DNA of 64,000 bases from Sabethes cyaneus (GCF_943734655.1 NC_071354.1:156509142-156573141), one strand, 5' to 3'. Shown: positions 20,054 through 31,265, counted from the first letter of the stretch. Notes: generated by a model from the letters alone, not told the origin. Translations and numbers: made by a program.

Positions 20054-20531
20054 GCTATAGTATGAATGTATGTTCCGCCAATACTCCAGAACGCCTGGAC
20101 CGTTCTTTATCAAACTTGGCACACATGGTCGCTGACATAAAAGATCAGCACAGGGGGCTGAAAAAAGTGAGGGGGTGGTCTCTTCGAAAGGGAAGGTTTG
20201 AATGGGATAAATGGGTGCGTTTCTCTTGCATTTGGAATGAGTTGTACAGCAGTTGTACAAGTAGCTGGACGACAAGAGAGGGTTTCTGAAAGGGGTGGCC
20301 ATTGACAAGAGGTAGGTTCAAGAACATAGAAAGGTTTTGTCACGTTTTATATAAACTATCGAAAAGAAGACAGATTTACAAGTGACTGAGGGACAACAGG
20401 GGGACAAAGGGAGTAGACACATTTAAATGTAGAAAAAGGGGTTTGTTTTTTGCATTATGAGAATTTTCGTTTTAATAGTAGATATACAAGTAACTGAGTG
20501 ACAAAGTGGCCCCGAGTAAGATGGGTCTGTC
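20054..20531 (+). mobile_element. Helentron-like non-autonomous element, 3' end GTCAGCTAGTA
   Basis: CAATACTCCAGAACGCCTGGACCGTTCTTTATCAAACTTGGCACACATGG-type sequence near 20,080-20,130 parallels ACTGAACCRATYGGCGTGAAAATTTGCATA at 62,310 and 63,375. The right end GGGTCTGTCAGCTAGTAAAA parallels GGGTCAACTAGTAAAA at 63,890. No Rep/helicase frame is present, so if the assignment holds it is non-autonomous. Overlapping short frames at 20,003-20,343 are not genes. Confidence 0.5.
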
Positions 20532-20662
20532 AGCTAGTAAAAAATAATACCACTTATATTTGACTTTTTTCTCAAACTGCCAAATGATGTGGCCCAAAAA
20601 TTGAGTAAGGTGTCTACCTTTAAAACGTGTAAATTGATTTTTTTAAATATGGCGACCGTACA
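20532..20662. other. Short unassigned spacer
   Basis: AT-rich sequence between the Helentron-like end and the foldback element. Confidence 0.3.
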
Positions 20663-22667
20663 TTAACCTTCCTAATGCATTAGAAAAAAGTTACATATTA
20701 TGCATTAAGGGTCGAAAACGATCCAAGTTTTGAAATTGCTCTCATTCATCCATTTTCAATCCGAATTTCGTTTTCTTTACCTCGTTTGAAAGATATGGCC
20801 AAAAACTAGCACCCAAGGTATGTTGGGGAATATTTGTTGACTGATGGCCACTTCTGCGTCGGTTCCGGAACATCCGCTACCAGGTCCCGGGGGACATTTT
20901 TATATTTTGAGATAATTCTTTTTGCGGCACATCAAATCACATTGGCTTGATAAAATAAGATTAATGGAAGTGCAATGGGAACATTTTGGACCCAAGCGGC
21001 CATTTCCTCATTGGTTCTGGAACATCCGGTACCCGGTTTTTGAGGACAATTTTAAATTTTAGGATGATTTATCTTGCGACACGTCAAATTACATCAGCTT
21101 GATAACGTAAGACTATTAAAAGTATAATAAAGACATTTTGAAGGCAAATGGCTACATCAGCATTGGTCCCGGAACATCCGGTACCCGGGTTTTGGGGCCA
21201 TTTTCATATTTTAGGATAACCCATCTTGCGACACATCAAATCACATCGGCTTGATTAAATAAGACTGATGAAAATAAAATAAGGTCATTTAGAAGCCAAA
21301 TGGCCATTTTACCATCGGTTCCGGAACATCCGGTACCTGGTTCCGCGGGATATTTTTGGATTATGAAATAATTCATCTTGCGGCACATCAAATCACAAGG
21401 CCTTGATCAAATAAGACAGTTACAAAAGCTATGGGGACCATTTGAAGACAAATGGCCATTTCATCATTGGTTCCGGAACATCCGGTGCACGGTTTATGAG
21501 AACATTTTTGGATAGGATAATTCATCATGCGCCACATCAAATCACATTGGCTTGATGAAATAACACTAATGGAAGTACAATGGAAAAATTGGAGCCAAAA
21601 TTAGCATTTCACCATCGGTTCCGGACTATCCGGTATCCGGGTTTTGGGGACATTTTTGGATTACAGGGTAATCATCTGCCCCGAGTTACCCCGTTTTATT
21701 GTTAATTATAAATACCGGGTACCGGATTATATGCGACTGACGCCCCATTATACTTCCATTGTTGTTATTTTATCAACGCGATGTGATTTGAGGTGCCGCA
21801 TGGTGAATTATCTCAAAAGCCAAAAATGTCCCCCGAAACTGGTACCGGATGACCCAGTACCGATGGTAAAGTGGCCATTTGGCTTCTAAATGACATTGTT
21901 TTACTTCCATCAGTCTTATTTTATCAAGCCGATGTGATTTGATATGTCGCATTATGAGTTATCCTAAAATACAAAAATGTCCCCAAAAACCGGGTACCGG
22001 ATGTTCCAGGACCGATGCTGATGTAGCCATTTGCCTTCAACATGTGTTTATTATACTTTCAATAGTCTTATGTTATCAATGTGATGAAATTTGACGTGCC
22101 GCAATAGAAATCATCCTAAAATTCAAAAATGGCCTCAAAAACCAGGTACCGGATGTTCCGTAACCGATGAGGAAGTGGCCATTCGGGTTCAAAATGTCCC
22201 CATTGTACTTCCACTAGTCTTATTTTATCAAGCCAATGTGATTTGATGTGCCGCAAAATGAATTATCTCAAAATATAAAAATGTTCCCCGGGACCTGGTA
22301 GTGGGTGTTCCGGAACCGACGCAGAAGTGGCCATCAGTCAACAAATATTCCCCAACATACCTTGGGTGCTAGTTTTTGGCCATATCTTTCAAACGAGGTA
22401 AAGAAAACGAAATTCGGATTGAAATTGGATGAATGAGAGCAATTTCAAAACTTGGGTCGTTTTCGACCCTTAATGCATAATATGTAACTTTTTTTGCTGT
22501 GGCTCTTCTAGATGTCGCTGAAAGCTGAAACTCCCCCACAATGCAAATTTTCCAAAGTTAGGAAAAATCAGAAAATTTCAAGTCTCTAGCTCGTACCGTT
22601 ACTGAGTATCAAGCTTTGTAAGTATGCCGATGGGTCGAAAACGACCCCAATGCACTAGGAAGGTTAA
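20663..22667. mobile_element. Foldback element with 152-bp subrepeats and TTAA target duplications
   Basis: TTAA at 20,663-20,666 and 22,664-22,667 bounds 1,997 bp. Ends are inverted: CCTTCCTAATGCATTA... and ...TGCACTAGGAAGG, followed inward by a shared CGAAAACGAYCC, a TTTCGTTTTCTTTACCTCGTTTGAAAG block and CCAAGGTATGTTGGGGAATA. Each arm then holds tandem units anchored on GGTTCCGGAACATCCGGTACC: left arm at 20,861, 21,013, 21,165, 21,317, 21,469 and 21,617 (spacing 152, 152, 152, 152, 148), right arm four inverted units near 21,842, 21,990, 22,140 and 22,292. The centre is about 21,670-21,770. No transposase. TTAA suggests mobilisation by a piggyBac- or Kolobok-type enzyme (inference). Confidence 0.85.
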
Positions 22668-23111
22668 GGCTTTCATCGACTGTGGTCTGTGGCTAACATT
22701 CATTTGGGCAATCGTCTGTACATATGCTCCTGATGCTGCAACTCAAAACAGAGATATCAGGGTTGCATTATGTGTTAACTGTAAAGTTCAGTAAATCTGT
22801 AAAATTTACATTAAGATTTGATTATTAAAGGAAGTAGATACGCTAGTCTTTGATTTACTCATTCATGAATAAAAAGTATACCATCAGAACTATCTACTGG
22901 CGGCAGGGTCCTCTAGACTATCATAGTCTTTGTATCGCCCGCTCATTTTGCACAAGTGTTAGTGACAGATTAAATATATAGCCAAACGTGTGCCTATGAG
23001 AACGCTTTACAAACACTATGACTGGCTAATACACTCTGTTGCCGTCAGGAGCCACTTTACTGACGATTGAATCTGCGAAGAGTGGCGTATCTAGTTCTTT
23101 AATAATCTAAG
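22668..23111. other. Non-coding sequence
   Basis: No recognised gene or repeat between the foldback element and the MITE. Confidence 0.35.
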
Positions 23112-23118
23112 CTATAAG

Positions 23119-23391
23119 CACAGACTAACAGACGTAACACTTCGAACAAATTTTCTAACAAAACATCGTTTCAATGACACCGCTAAAACTTGGAAAAAAC
23201 ACTAGCAACACCTGGTGCTGTCTTCGCGCTACGCAGGGTACGTTGCTATAAATTTAGCAATGCTATAAATTTACTTGTATATTATCTGACAACAGCGCCA
23301 GCAGTTGTCTTGGTTGAGTCTTGGCTTAAGCGTAAATTTGAAATGATCGTTTTTATTGACGATGGAATGAGGTTTCAGTGTTACGTCTGTG
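23119..23391. mobile_element. CACAGACTAAC MITE, copy 3, inverted
   Basis: Opposite orientation to copies 1 and 2. It begins CACAGACTAACAGACGTAACACTTCGAAC and ends TTACGTCTGTG with eight terminal bases deleted. Flanked by CTATAAG and CTATTAG (23,112-23,118 and 23,392-23,398), a 7-bp duplication with one change. Confidence 0.82.
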
Positions 23392-23398
23392 CTATTAG

Positions 23399-24450
23399 GC
23401 AAATATTATCATATTAAACTCTAAACTCTACAGAAAAATGGCACCACAGTTTGTGCTTTTTTAGCTTTGTTCATTTTATATGCAATAATATTAGTGCTGG
23501 TATCCAAAATTTTATGAACTGTTAGCTTGCAAACTAGTAAATCATGATTCATAAGTCATGATTTTTGAAGCGGTTCGATTGGTGGATGTCAGAATTTGAA
23601 GCCACAATTAATCGTTTATCTCTTGCTGTTTACTTCAATTTTATTGACTTTCGTTTGATCGTAGAATGGCTTCTTGCACTCTTAAGTGAGTTTACCTGTA
23701 AATTGGCTGGATTTAGTAAAAACTACTCAAAATGCTCTCAAAGAGTACAAACTCAGATTTTTCGACTAAAAGATCAGAAGCAGAAACTTAAAAGTACGTT
23801 ATTTGTCACAGAGACTCATTCGTTTATCGGTAGCAAATAGCCAAAACTGGTTGAATTTTCTTCCCGAAACTTGAGGTCATTTTAAATAGTTTTAGCTATA
23901 TCCGACCTATTTACCAGGTAGACTCATTTAAAAATGTGGATTTTTCTAAAAGTTTCTTACACCTTTACCCAGATTGTCGAGCAAACGTCCCGTTTCTCGA
24001 ATTGATACGCCTATCTTATTATAGATTTCAATCACTACCTTTTCTTTCACACTCAAAACATTTTCTTTGTAGTTTTAAACTGTCTGATTGAGTAAAAAAA
24101 ATTCAAAAACCATCTTAACCGAAGAAAAACGTGGCAAAATACACCGCCCAAGTAACCAAAAGTTCCGATAAATGGGGTTTTTTTGGCTTGATCAGCCAAC
24201 GAAATGATCATAAATAGAACTCTATTCAGCTTAATTTTTAAGTAGTTAACCGTACTTTCAAGTTCGTATTTGGTGAATAAACTTCGAAGTCGCTATATAG
24301 AACACTGTTCAGCTCAAAAAGAAACTCCAATAATCTTTAAATTAAAAAAGATTGGAAAATTTTCCCACTTCTTTCCTGTTGATTTATAGATTTCCCACAT
24401 TTAAACTAAGGCTTTTAATTTTGGTTAATAGTGATTACCAATATCAATTA
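23399..24450. other. AT-rich non-coding sequence
   Basis: The plus-strand 91-codon frame at 23,565-23,840 has no recognisable motif, Kozak context or splice support. I see no gene. Confidence 0.35.
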
Positions 24451-24724
24451 TGTTTGTTCGATTTAATCGACGTTTTTCGGCGAAATAAGTATGAAGATTT
24501 AAATTACCAGTTAGTCCGGACGTTTCGAGCTACTACTGGTCTTCGCTCATCATCTGCGGACAACTTTTTCGTCCATTAGGTTCTACTTCTACTACCTAAT
24601 GGACGAAAAAGTTGTCCGCAGATGATGAGCGAAGACCAGTAGTAGCTCGAAACGTCCGGACTAACTGGTAATTTAAATCTTCATACTTATTTCGCCGAAA
24701 AACGTCGATTAAATCGAACAAACA
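24451..24724. repeat. Perfect palindrome, two 131-bp arms and 12-nt loop
   Basis: Arms 24,451-24,581 and 24,594-24,724 are exact inverses with no mismatch; the loop is TCTACTTCTACT. Perfect identity implies recent origin or conversion between arms. On the plus strand 24,622-24,655 reads ATGATGA, a GAGC...GCTC stem, then GAAACGT, a hammerhead-core-like arrangement shared with palindromes at 17.9 and 50.6 kb. Flanking bases lose symmetry at once. The short frames across it are arm translations. Confidence 0.9.
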
Positions 24725-24845
24725 TTATGGTGGCGGCGATTATCTGAAATCAACAATATCAATTATTTTATTTAATGAAAGATCATCAGAAGAATAATCG
24801 ACTGTTTTTTATAAACATTATTTTTATTGTAACTTACCACACACC
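24725..24845. other. Short AT-rich spacer
   Basis: No feature. Confidence 0.3.
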
Positions 24846-25115
24846 ACCAACCAAACCAAACCTCGGGGATTTGAACTCGAGTACTTCCTTTCGGTGACTT
24901 AGATGCATAACACTGCTCCGTTGCTGGAATATGCGGTTTGCATCGATTTTGCTCGTTGTGCTAATTTCTCATTTCTCATAGCCCAAAACGAACTTACACT
25001 CATAATCAACTCATCGGCAAATTTCATGTCACTAGCGGCGTCAGAGATGGCGCAATGCATCAGGATAGGCTTGCAACGCGGAACTCTCGGGTTCAAATCT
25101 AAAAGCGGTAGGTGT
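24846..25115. repeat. Pair of tRNA-like B-box sequences in opposite orientation
   Basis: On the minus strand about 24,850-24,905 contains GAGTTCAAATCCCCGAGG. On the plus strand about 25,050-25,105 contains CTCGGGTTCAAATCTAAAAG preceded by GGCGTCAGAGATGGCGCAATG. Each resembles a tRNA T-arm (GGTTCAAATC), the second with a possible A-box. Neither folds into a convincing complete cloverleaf by eye, so tRNA-derived SINE remnants are the best reading. Confidence 0.35.
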
Positions 25116-26400
25116 TAGAGTTTTTTCATATGGTCTATCTTAGTTGCATAAACCGACTTTATAGAAGTTACGAGGAGGCGGAGGTAGGAAATAAAAAGTA
25201 TGAAAATAGAACTTTAAGTGCTATTTTATAAATTTTTGACAGAGTTTCCTTAGAAGCTGCTTAACTCTTTATACAGCGAACTCAAGGCAACTTTAAAGTT
25301 TGATTAATTACGGGTAAAGCTGGTTAGCAAGCTATAGAGCCATAAACATAAAGCTTAGTAACCTTCCTTAGACACCATTATCCGAACTTCTAGTTACCTT
25401 CAAATTGCGTGTTGAACTTTCAAGCTGCATGTTGAACTTTCAAGTTGCAACAGCTATTAACGGTACTTTATTGAGAATGAAGTTCGGTTTAAAAATGTAG
25501 TGTCTGGTTGTTCAGCAAGGAAGTTCTGCGGAACTAAATTTGAACCAAATATGAACTTTCAAGTTTATTCCTTAAGTGAAATTCGAACTTTTGGTTGCTT
25601 GGGCGTGCGGCTATAGCAATTGGACACCAAGCAGCAAGGAGCAAGGAGAAATGTGACGCCATTGATTTTGTGAATTTCTAAACCAGTTTTTTGTTTGAAA
25701 TAAAAATTCTGTTCATGAAAATATATTCTCTGTGTTCAGATTGGCAAGAAGAATACTCCTAACAAATAAATACTAAAACAGAGTTTTTGTTTTAGGCAAA
25801 AAACTGCTTTCTTTATTCGAAAAGTTGATGATTGTTCATTTCCCCTTAATGAAAACACGTATTTATAACAGAAGCAACAAACACACGATCACATTAACCC
25901 ATAGACAACGTACGTTGCACTAATACTATTAGAGGCATATTAATTACGCATACTGATATCACGATAAACATTGTCATGTATGTATATGAAAAAAGGTTCA
26001 TTCAAATAAATACAAAGCTGAGCATTTCAGTAAAAGGACACTACATACTTGAAGCAATATCGAAACCTCAAAAACAATTATTTTATTGGAAATGTAAAAA
26101 ACATGCAATATTTTTATAGATCGCACAGTACTTCCAATTCAGGCATTCGGCAGGTCTGTGAGTTAGAAGCCTATAGATATCGCGTAACGATATCAAAAAA
26201 ATGGTTGCTAACTACAAAAATGGGAAAAATGGTATGTTTTGCTTGTAGAGCTAGCAATCGTCCCTTTTACATACCGGCAGATGAATTGAATAAGATTTCC
26301 ATTGGCCAATCCAGAATGTATCATCCTTCAATAAATAAAATCAAATGCTTGTCGTATCGCAGATGGCGCTAGCTGCAGAGACCGATCCACTATCGTCCAA
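25116..26400. other. AT-rich non-coding sequence with a short tandem repeat
   Basis: A GTTGAACTTTCAAGYTGC unit is repeated about 2.5 times at 25,400-25,450. No gene is supported; the 107-codon plus frame at 26,049-26,372 lacks motifs. Confidence 0.35.
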
Positions 26401-27250
26401 ATGTCGCTTGATTTCTGGTTAGTATTTGGTGCTTCGGAATAAAACTCCCATTCAGTGTTCTGATTTCATTTCCGGCGGGAGATTTTACATGTGGGTGTCA
26501 TTGCGCAGAAAATCCATTCCAGGTTCACCATTTTTTGACAACGGCCTTGGCTTTTCAAAACGAGCCGCACCCAGCTCGGGCCCTCCGTCTGCCCCGAATG
26601 CTGACAGGATACCATAGGGTATTTATGTGTATGAACGAACCAGTCAGCCATCGTTTTTTACGATTGGCAGCAGCTGCAGCAGCATCATTCTCGTTATCGA
26701 CAGCCAGCATAGGCGGGTTGCTGAACGGCAAGGATGCTAAATTTGAAGCAACCGAACAAAGGCAGGTGGCGTGGTTCGGTTCGGAGCAGCTGCCTGCCAC
26801 CGCCAGCTACTCCACGCGTGAGCCTATATATGGAGTCTTCATTGTCCGAAAAATACACACTGTTTGTATTTTGTACGCATGTAGGTCATCGAGAATCCCC
26901 TGATCTGTATATTGGATTTTCGTGTGTGCTAGCAGCAGCCATAATGACTGGGTTTTTCGTAGTAGGACGTGTGTACGTACATGTAGTAACACATGCACCA
27001 CCTTGTTCGGTCCCAATTTGGGTGGGGTCCCACACTATGATGCTAGGAACAGGCTCGAAAACTGCACCCGCTTTGACGTAGATCAGGCATTCGGTGCTGG
27101 TGCATGCAATGCAATCGGACATCTGCATCACAACTACGTACGAACGGTCAGATGCATACGTGCGTACAGATGCGTGCTGCGTGTTGGACTGTGTTCCTTT
27201 TTGCTAGTTCGAAAAGGTCAGAATAAGGAACTCATAATAATTTCGGAATT
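26401..27250. other. GC-richer island without a recognisable gene
   Basis: Overlapping short frames on both strands (for example 26,535-26,903 plus and 26,555-26,800 minus, with Ala runs) reflect the higher GC and not a clear gene. TATATATGG at 26,825 and repeated TACGTAC/TGCATGC words are present. An unrecognised exon, promoter or enhancer is possible. I cannot support more. Confidence 0.3.
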
Positions 27251-27802
27251 ATAATAATGTTATCATCAGACATAATTTTTGGAACTTGAGCAAACTTAAA
27301 AATAATTTCTAACTAACTTTAAAAAGTTTTTATTCAATGTATCGCTTTAAAATAAAACTAGAAATATTATTAAAATAAATCTTTCACTTTAAAAACACTA
27401 TCGCAGCATTGTCCGTATCGTCCCGTATGCACAACCACGCGTTCACTGAAAATACATCGAAATTTTTAACCTAAATTTAAAACAAGCACCAGTGGACCAG
27501 TGTTCCAATACCACATACAATACCCTTCGCATGTGCAGTAAAGCACATGGCTTGTACTTGGATCTGGGAAAAATAATGGTACCAGTCTTGGGGTTTTAAC
27601 TCATTATTCATTCTATAATGATCAAATTCAGAAAACTCGTGCAGAAATTGCTAATTTTCGGAGAGCGAAAATGATCATGTGGCTCGGCAATTATTCACTT
27701 AAATGGCTAACATCGTATTCGTTTTGTTTGGGTTCCATGAACTGGGAATGTTTCTTTACATAATCACCCCAGTGGCACACAGCTTGTGTTCACCGCCAGT
27801 CG
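27251..27802. other. AT-rich non-coding sequence
   Basis: No gene or repeat recognised. Confidence 0.35.
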
Positions 27803-27892
27803 ATCAATATTGTGATTGTCCAGGAATGTAAACGAAAAAGTCGTCGTATCAATATTGTGATTGTCCAGGAATGTAAACGAAAAAGTCGTCGT
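27803..27892. repeat. Perfect 45-bp tandem duplication
   Basis: Units 27,803-27,847 and 27,848-27,892 are identical, beginning ATCAATATTGTG and ending AAAAAGTCGTCGT. Identity implies a recent duplication. Confidence 0.9.
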
Positions 27893-28254
27893 ATAGGTTT
27901 GTAATTTTTTCTGTATGAAAAGTATCACTTCGACCAGTATTTTGATCAATTGTGTGTCGGTTTTTCACCGCTTTTCTTTTATGCTTTTACTGCTTTTTAA
28001 CCAATTTCGCTCTCTAGAGCCAGGAAGTGCGAGGTCGGCTTGCCCACTTGCTTGTTATGGCAGACTCGGTAACTTTGCGGCTGCAGGGCCCTTACTGTCG
28101 AAATCAAAAACTCACGTATTCTATCGTATTAAGGGTCCGGCACTCAAAGTGTAGCCAACTTCAGGCCATTACCGTAGCTGTCACACTGACAGCAGCTGTC
28201 TACAGATGTGCTAAATGACATTTCTGAATATTGTTTACAAGCATGCATTTTTTT
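27893..28254. other. Non-coding sequence
   Basis: No gene supported; the CTGTCACACTGACAGCAGCTGTC segment near 28,178-28,201 is locally symmetrical. It may include the lost left terminal repeat of the mariner that follows. Confidence 0.3.
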
Positions 28255-30150
28255 CTAAAAATGAACGCGAAAAAGTTACAGGCTATGGAATTCAAATGTA
28301 ACAAAGTGATTATTTTATATTTAGCAGAAAAATCACAACCAGCGATTGTTCGTTAGCTCAATCATTTCGATGTGAAAAGTTTTTGTTTATCGTGCCGCAA
28401 CTCTCGGGTGCTTTAGAAAATTCTCAACTCTCTCATCGGGACATCGGGAAACAACTCGGAATCGCGCAGTCAACAGTGACTCGTGTGGTAAACGTTACTA
28501 CGAAGTGATCAGCATCACAAGCGTGTCGTGGAAGCGTTCAAGCGGAATCCCAATGCTTCGGCCAGGGATGTGGCCAAAAAGTTCAATGTGTCCAAGTATG
28601 TCGTTCAGAGAGCCAAGGACCAGGAGAGACGAACGGCAAAATACGGTCACGGGACCAGGAAACTATACACCCAGATGCTGACGAAGCCTCATTATCTCAT
28701 CATGGATAATGATACTTGCGTCAAGGTGGACTTCCGGTACCTTCCGCGGCTACTGTTCTGCACCAGCCAGCACAAGTTTGGTGTTCCGGAGGAAGTCAGG
28801 AAGTAGAAACTTTCAAAGTTTGCCAAGAAATATATTATTTCTGGGATTGTAAACGGGTGATCTACCTCAAGGAGTGACTACATTAGCGTCCGCTTTCTCT
28901 GTTGAAGCAACACGAGAGCCCTACAATCTTCTGGCTGATTAGCTTCGTGCCACTATTCAAAGAATATCCTAGAGTGGTACGAAACCAACGGGTTCACTTT
29001 CGTACCCAAGTAGTAGTAGGGGAAAGCCACCATCATTTCAAGGACTTGCCAATGTATGTGGGTAGAATTACAGTAGATTCAAATTTGATTATCAAATGAA
29101 TTTCACACAAATGCTGTTACAGGAGGACCAAAAGGGATTGGGCGGACCCACAAGCAGAGGCACTTGTGCGCATTCCGGGGTTATAAGAGTCGCCTTCCAG
29201 CATTAGGATCCTTCCATGTAATAATCAATTTCGCTGTACCAACTTTAACCCACGTGATGATTTGTTTGTTTTGAATTGAGAAGTGCCATATTTCCTTCAG
29301 ACCTTAAGGATTCAGGTTGGCAATCCACTCCATCATCCAGCCTTCCACATTTATGATATCAATAATAATACTATTAATAATATGATATTAAGAGGAAATG
29401 TGGTATATATGGGTATATAATGAAGTGTGGTATATAATAGAACAATCTCACCAGCAGTCCTACGTATGAAATAGAATAGCGTCCTTTGAAGTTCCATAAG
29501 TGTTTCTAATACTCAATTTAATTTTTTCATTTTGGTATCCATGAGCAGTATTGAAACTCGTTTTGGCCAAAGTTGTTACTATATAGCAAGAGATGCTTTA
29601 TAAGCTAAAACGAAAAAAAATAATTAAAATAAAGATCAGGCAGCCGGGAACCACCCAGCATCGCACCTCTTTGCTTGGCTACTCAAAAGACCATTACCAG
29701 GTATGACCACGTGGAGGCGCTAGGTAGGGGCTTGAAATGGCCAGAGCTATATTGGACGCTCCTCATTTGCCTTCCCCATTTCATACCCAACGGGTTCACT
29801 TTCGTACCCAAGGACATAAACCCCTCGCGACGCACCAGAACTAAGGCTCATCGAAAAACACTGGGCTATTATGAAGCAAGCACTACGGAAATATCCTAAT
29901 GAGGTCAAATCTGAAGAAGACATGAAGAAAAAGTGGGTTTCCGTACGGAAGAAGCTGCAGCCAGATGTTGTACGGAACCTTATGAGTGGTATTAAGCGTG
30001 AGGTGCGAACATACGGTTATGCTATTGAAATTGAATGAAATAAATCAGCCAAAAGCTTACTAATGAGTTATATTTTATTGTCTGAAAGTTTGAAAAGGAT
30101 CGATCAAGTATGTAATTTTTACAGCGTTTTTTCCGTGATGCAATTTGATG
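28255..30150 (+). pseudogene. Tc1/mariner element with interrupted transposase
   Basis: N-terminal M-N-A-K-K-L-Q-A-M-E-F (28,261) with stops leads into N-P-N-A-S-A-R-D-V-A-K-K-F-N-V-S (helix-turn-helix), L-T-K-P-H-Y-L-I-M-D-N-D-T-C-V-K-V-D-F (first catalytic Asp, about 28,700), K-Q-H-E-S-P-T-I-F-W (28,900) and, after a break, K-K-W-V-S-V-R-K-K-L-Q-P-D-V-V (29,930-29,975). The 26-bp segment CCAACGGGTTCACTTTCGTA + CCCAAG occurs at 28,985-29,010 and again at 29,787-29,812, bounding about 776 bp of foreign sequence. The right terminal region ends near 30,150 in CCGTGATGCAATTTGATGTGGG. Stops and missing catalytic blocks make it dead. Confidence 0.78.
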
Positions 30151-30159
30151 TGGGACACC

Positions 30160-30275
30160 CTTTATAATGGCAACCCTTCTCATGATTTTGCACCTGATTC
30201 ATTTTTGCACATGATTCATTTGGTCATTTGCACCTCATGATTTTGCACATGATTCATTTGGTCATCAGACTTAGT
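30160..30275. repeat. Tandem repeat of CATGATTTTGCACMTGATTCATTTGGTCAT
   Basis: Two and a half to three imperfect copies of a unit of about 35-40 bp (TTTTGCACATGATTCATTTGGTCA). Confidence 0.65.
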
Positions 30276-30719
30276 ACCAGACCGGTACTAGACTCTGTAC
30301 CAGACTGCGCCAGACTTGATGTGATATCACTCATATTGCTGTGAGTGGCAGTGGTGAATTCAGCTTTCCCGTGTGAGTGACCACTCCGCCCGCAAACTTG
30401 GTGTGCTATCCACATGCTACCTCTTGGTAAAGCCATCCTGCATTAGAGACCTTTCTGTCCATCGACTTTAAGTGCTATCACCCACACTATTGACAGCTCT
30501 CCCGTAGAAGGATGCTTTTACTAGACATCTGTGAGTGACATCTCCGTCCGAAGACTTGAAGAGCTATCGTTGCTTCTGTTACAGTTTGCTCAGATGTGGA
30601 CTCTGCGCAACTCTGGACAACATTATGATTTCGGCGGAGCGGAAATATCAACTGTAACCAACGGTTACACCTTTGCTCAAGGTGTGTCCGATCCACTTAC
30701 ACCTACATTCAGGATTTTC
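30276..30719. other. Non-coding sequence
   Basis: GTGAGTGAC / TGTGAGTGGC-type words recur loosely (30,330-30,540). No gene supported. Confidence 0.35.
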
Positions 30720-31010
30720 GCTTGATGATATAGCCGATTAAGAAAAGAGTCCTGGAATTTGTTGATCTTCTACAATACAATGCGGGTTGTTATATGGCCT
30801 ATTCTTGATTAGCCAACACGGAATCCAGCTTGCTGCCGCCGAAGAGTAGCATCGACCTTCTGGATGACCTGGATCGATCGACGCTTGATCGACAGACTCA
30901 ATACCTTCCTAGCGTTCCCCAGGTTACAACTGTCTTCAGTTTCTGCTGATTTTTAGGGGATCTGCTCGTGCTCCGATACCATCTCGATAGTCACTTAAAA
31001 TATTGAGATG
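30720..31010 (-). pseudogene. LINE family B N-terminal RT fragment
   Basis: Minus strand: N-A-R-K-V-L-S-L-S-I-K-R-R, K-V-D-A-T-L-R-R-Q-Q-A-G-F-R-V-G, I-V-L-x-K-I-N-K-F-Q-D-S. This is the RT segment upstream of palm box A. It joins naturally to L-R-I-I-L-E-H-I-N-E-L-Q in the copy at 1,815 on the other strand. Frameshift and stops present. Confidence 0.65.
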
Positions 31011-31265
31011 AAACTCCGCCAATGTAAACATTACACTCTTAGCTAGTATCAATCATAATGTCATCAATCAAAGCGTATGGGTAACACAAATATCACTTTG
31101 ACAGAGCTGGATTGAATTTAATTCTTTGTGGATTGTCGGACTCAATGATTTAGCGAAAATTAAAACATCACCGACGGCATTAAAAACAGCAAAAGTTCAT
31201 CTTTTTTGGAATTTTCATACTAAAAGCTTTAATTCTTGCACTTACAATTAGCTCATTATGGTTTG
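31011..31265. other. Short non-coding sequence
   Basis: No feature seen. Confidence 0.3.

Noticed and set aside
26535..26903. 122-codon plus frame with an Ala run
   Set aside because: Competes with equally long frames on both strands; no motif, no splice logic, probably composition.
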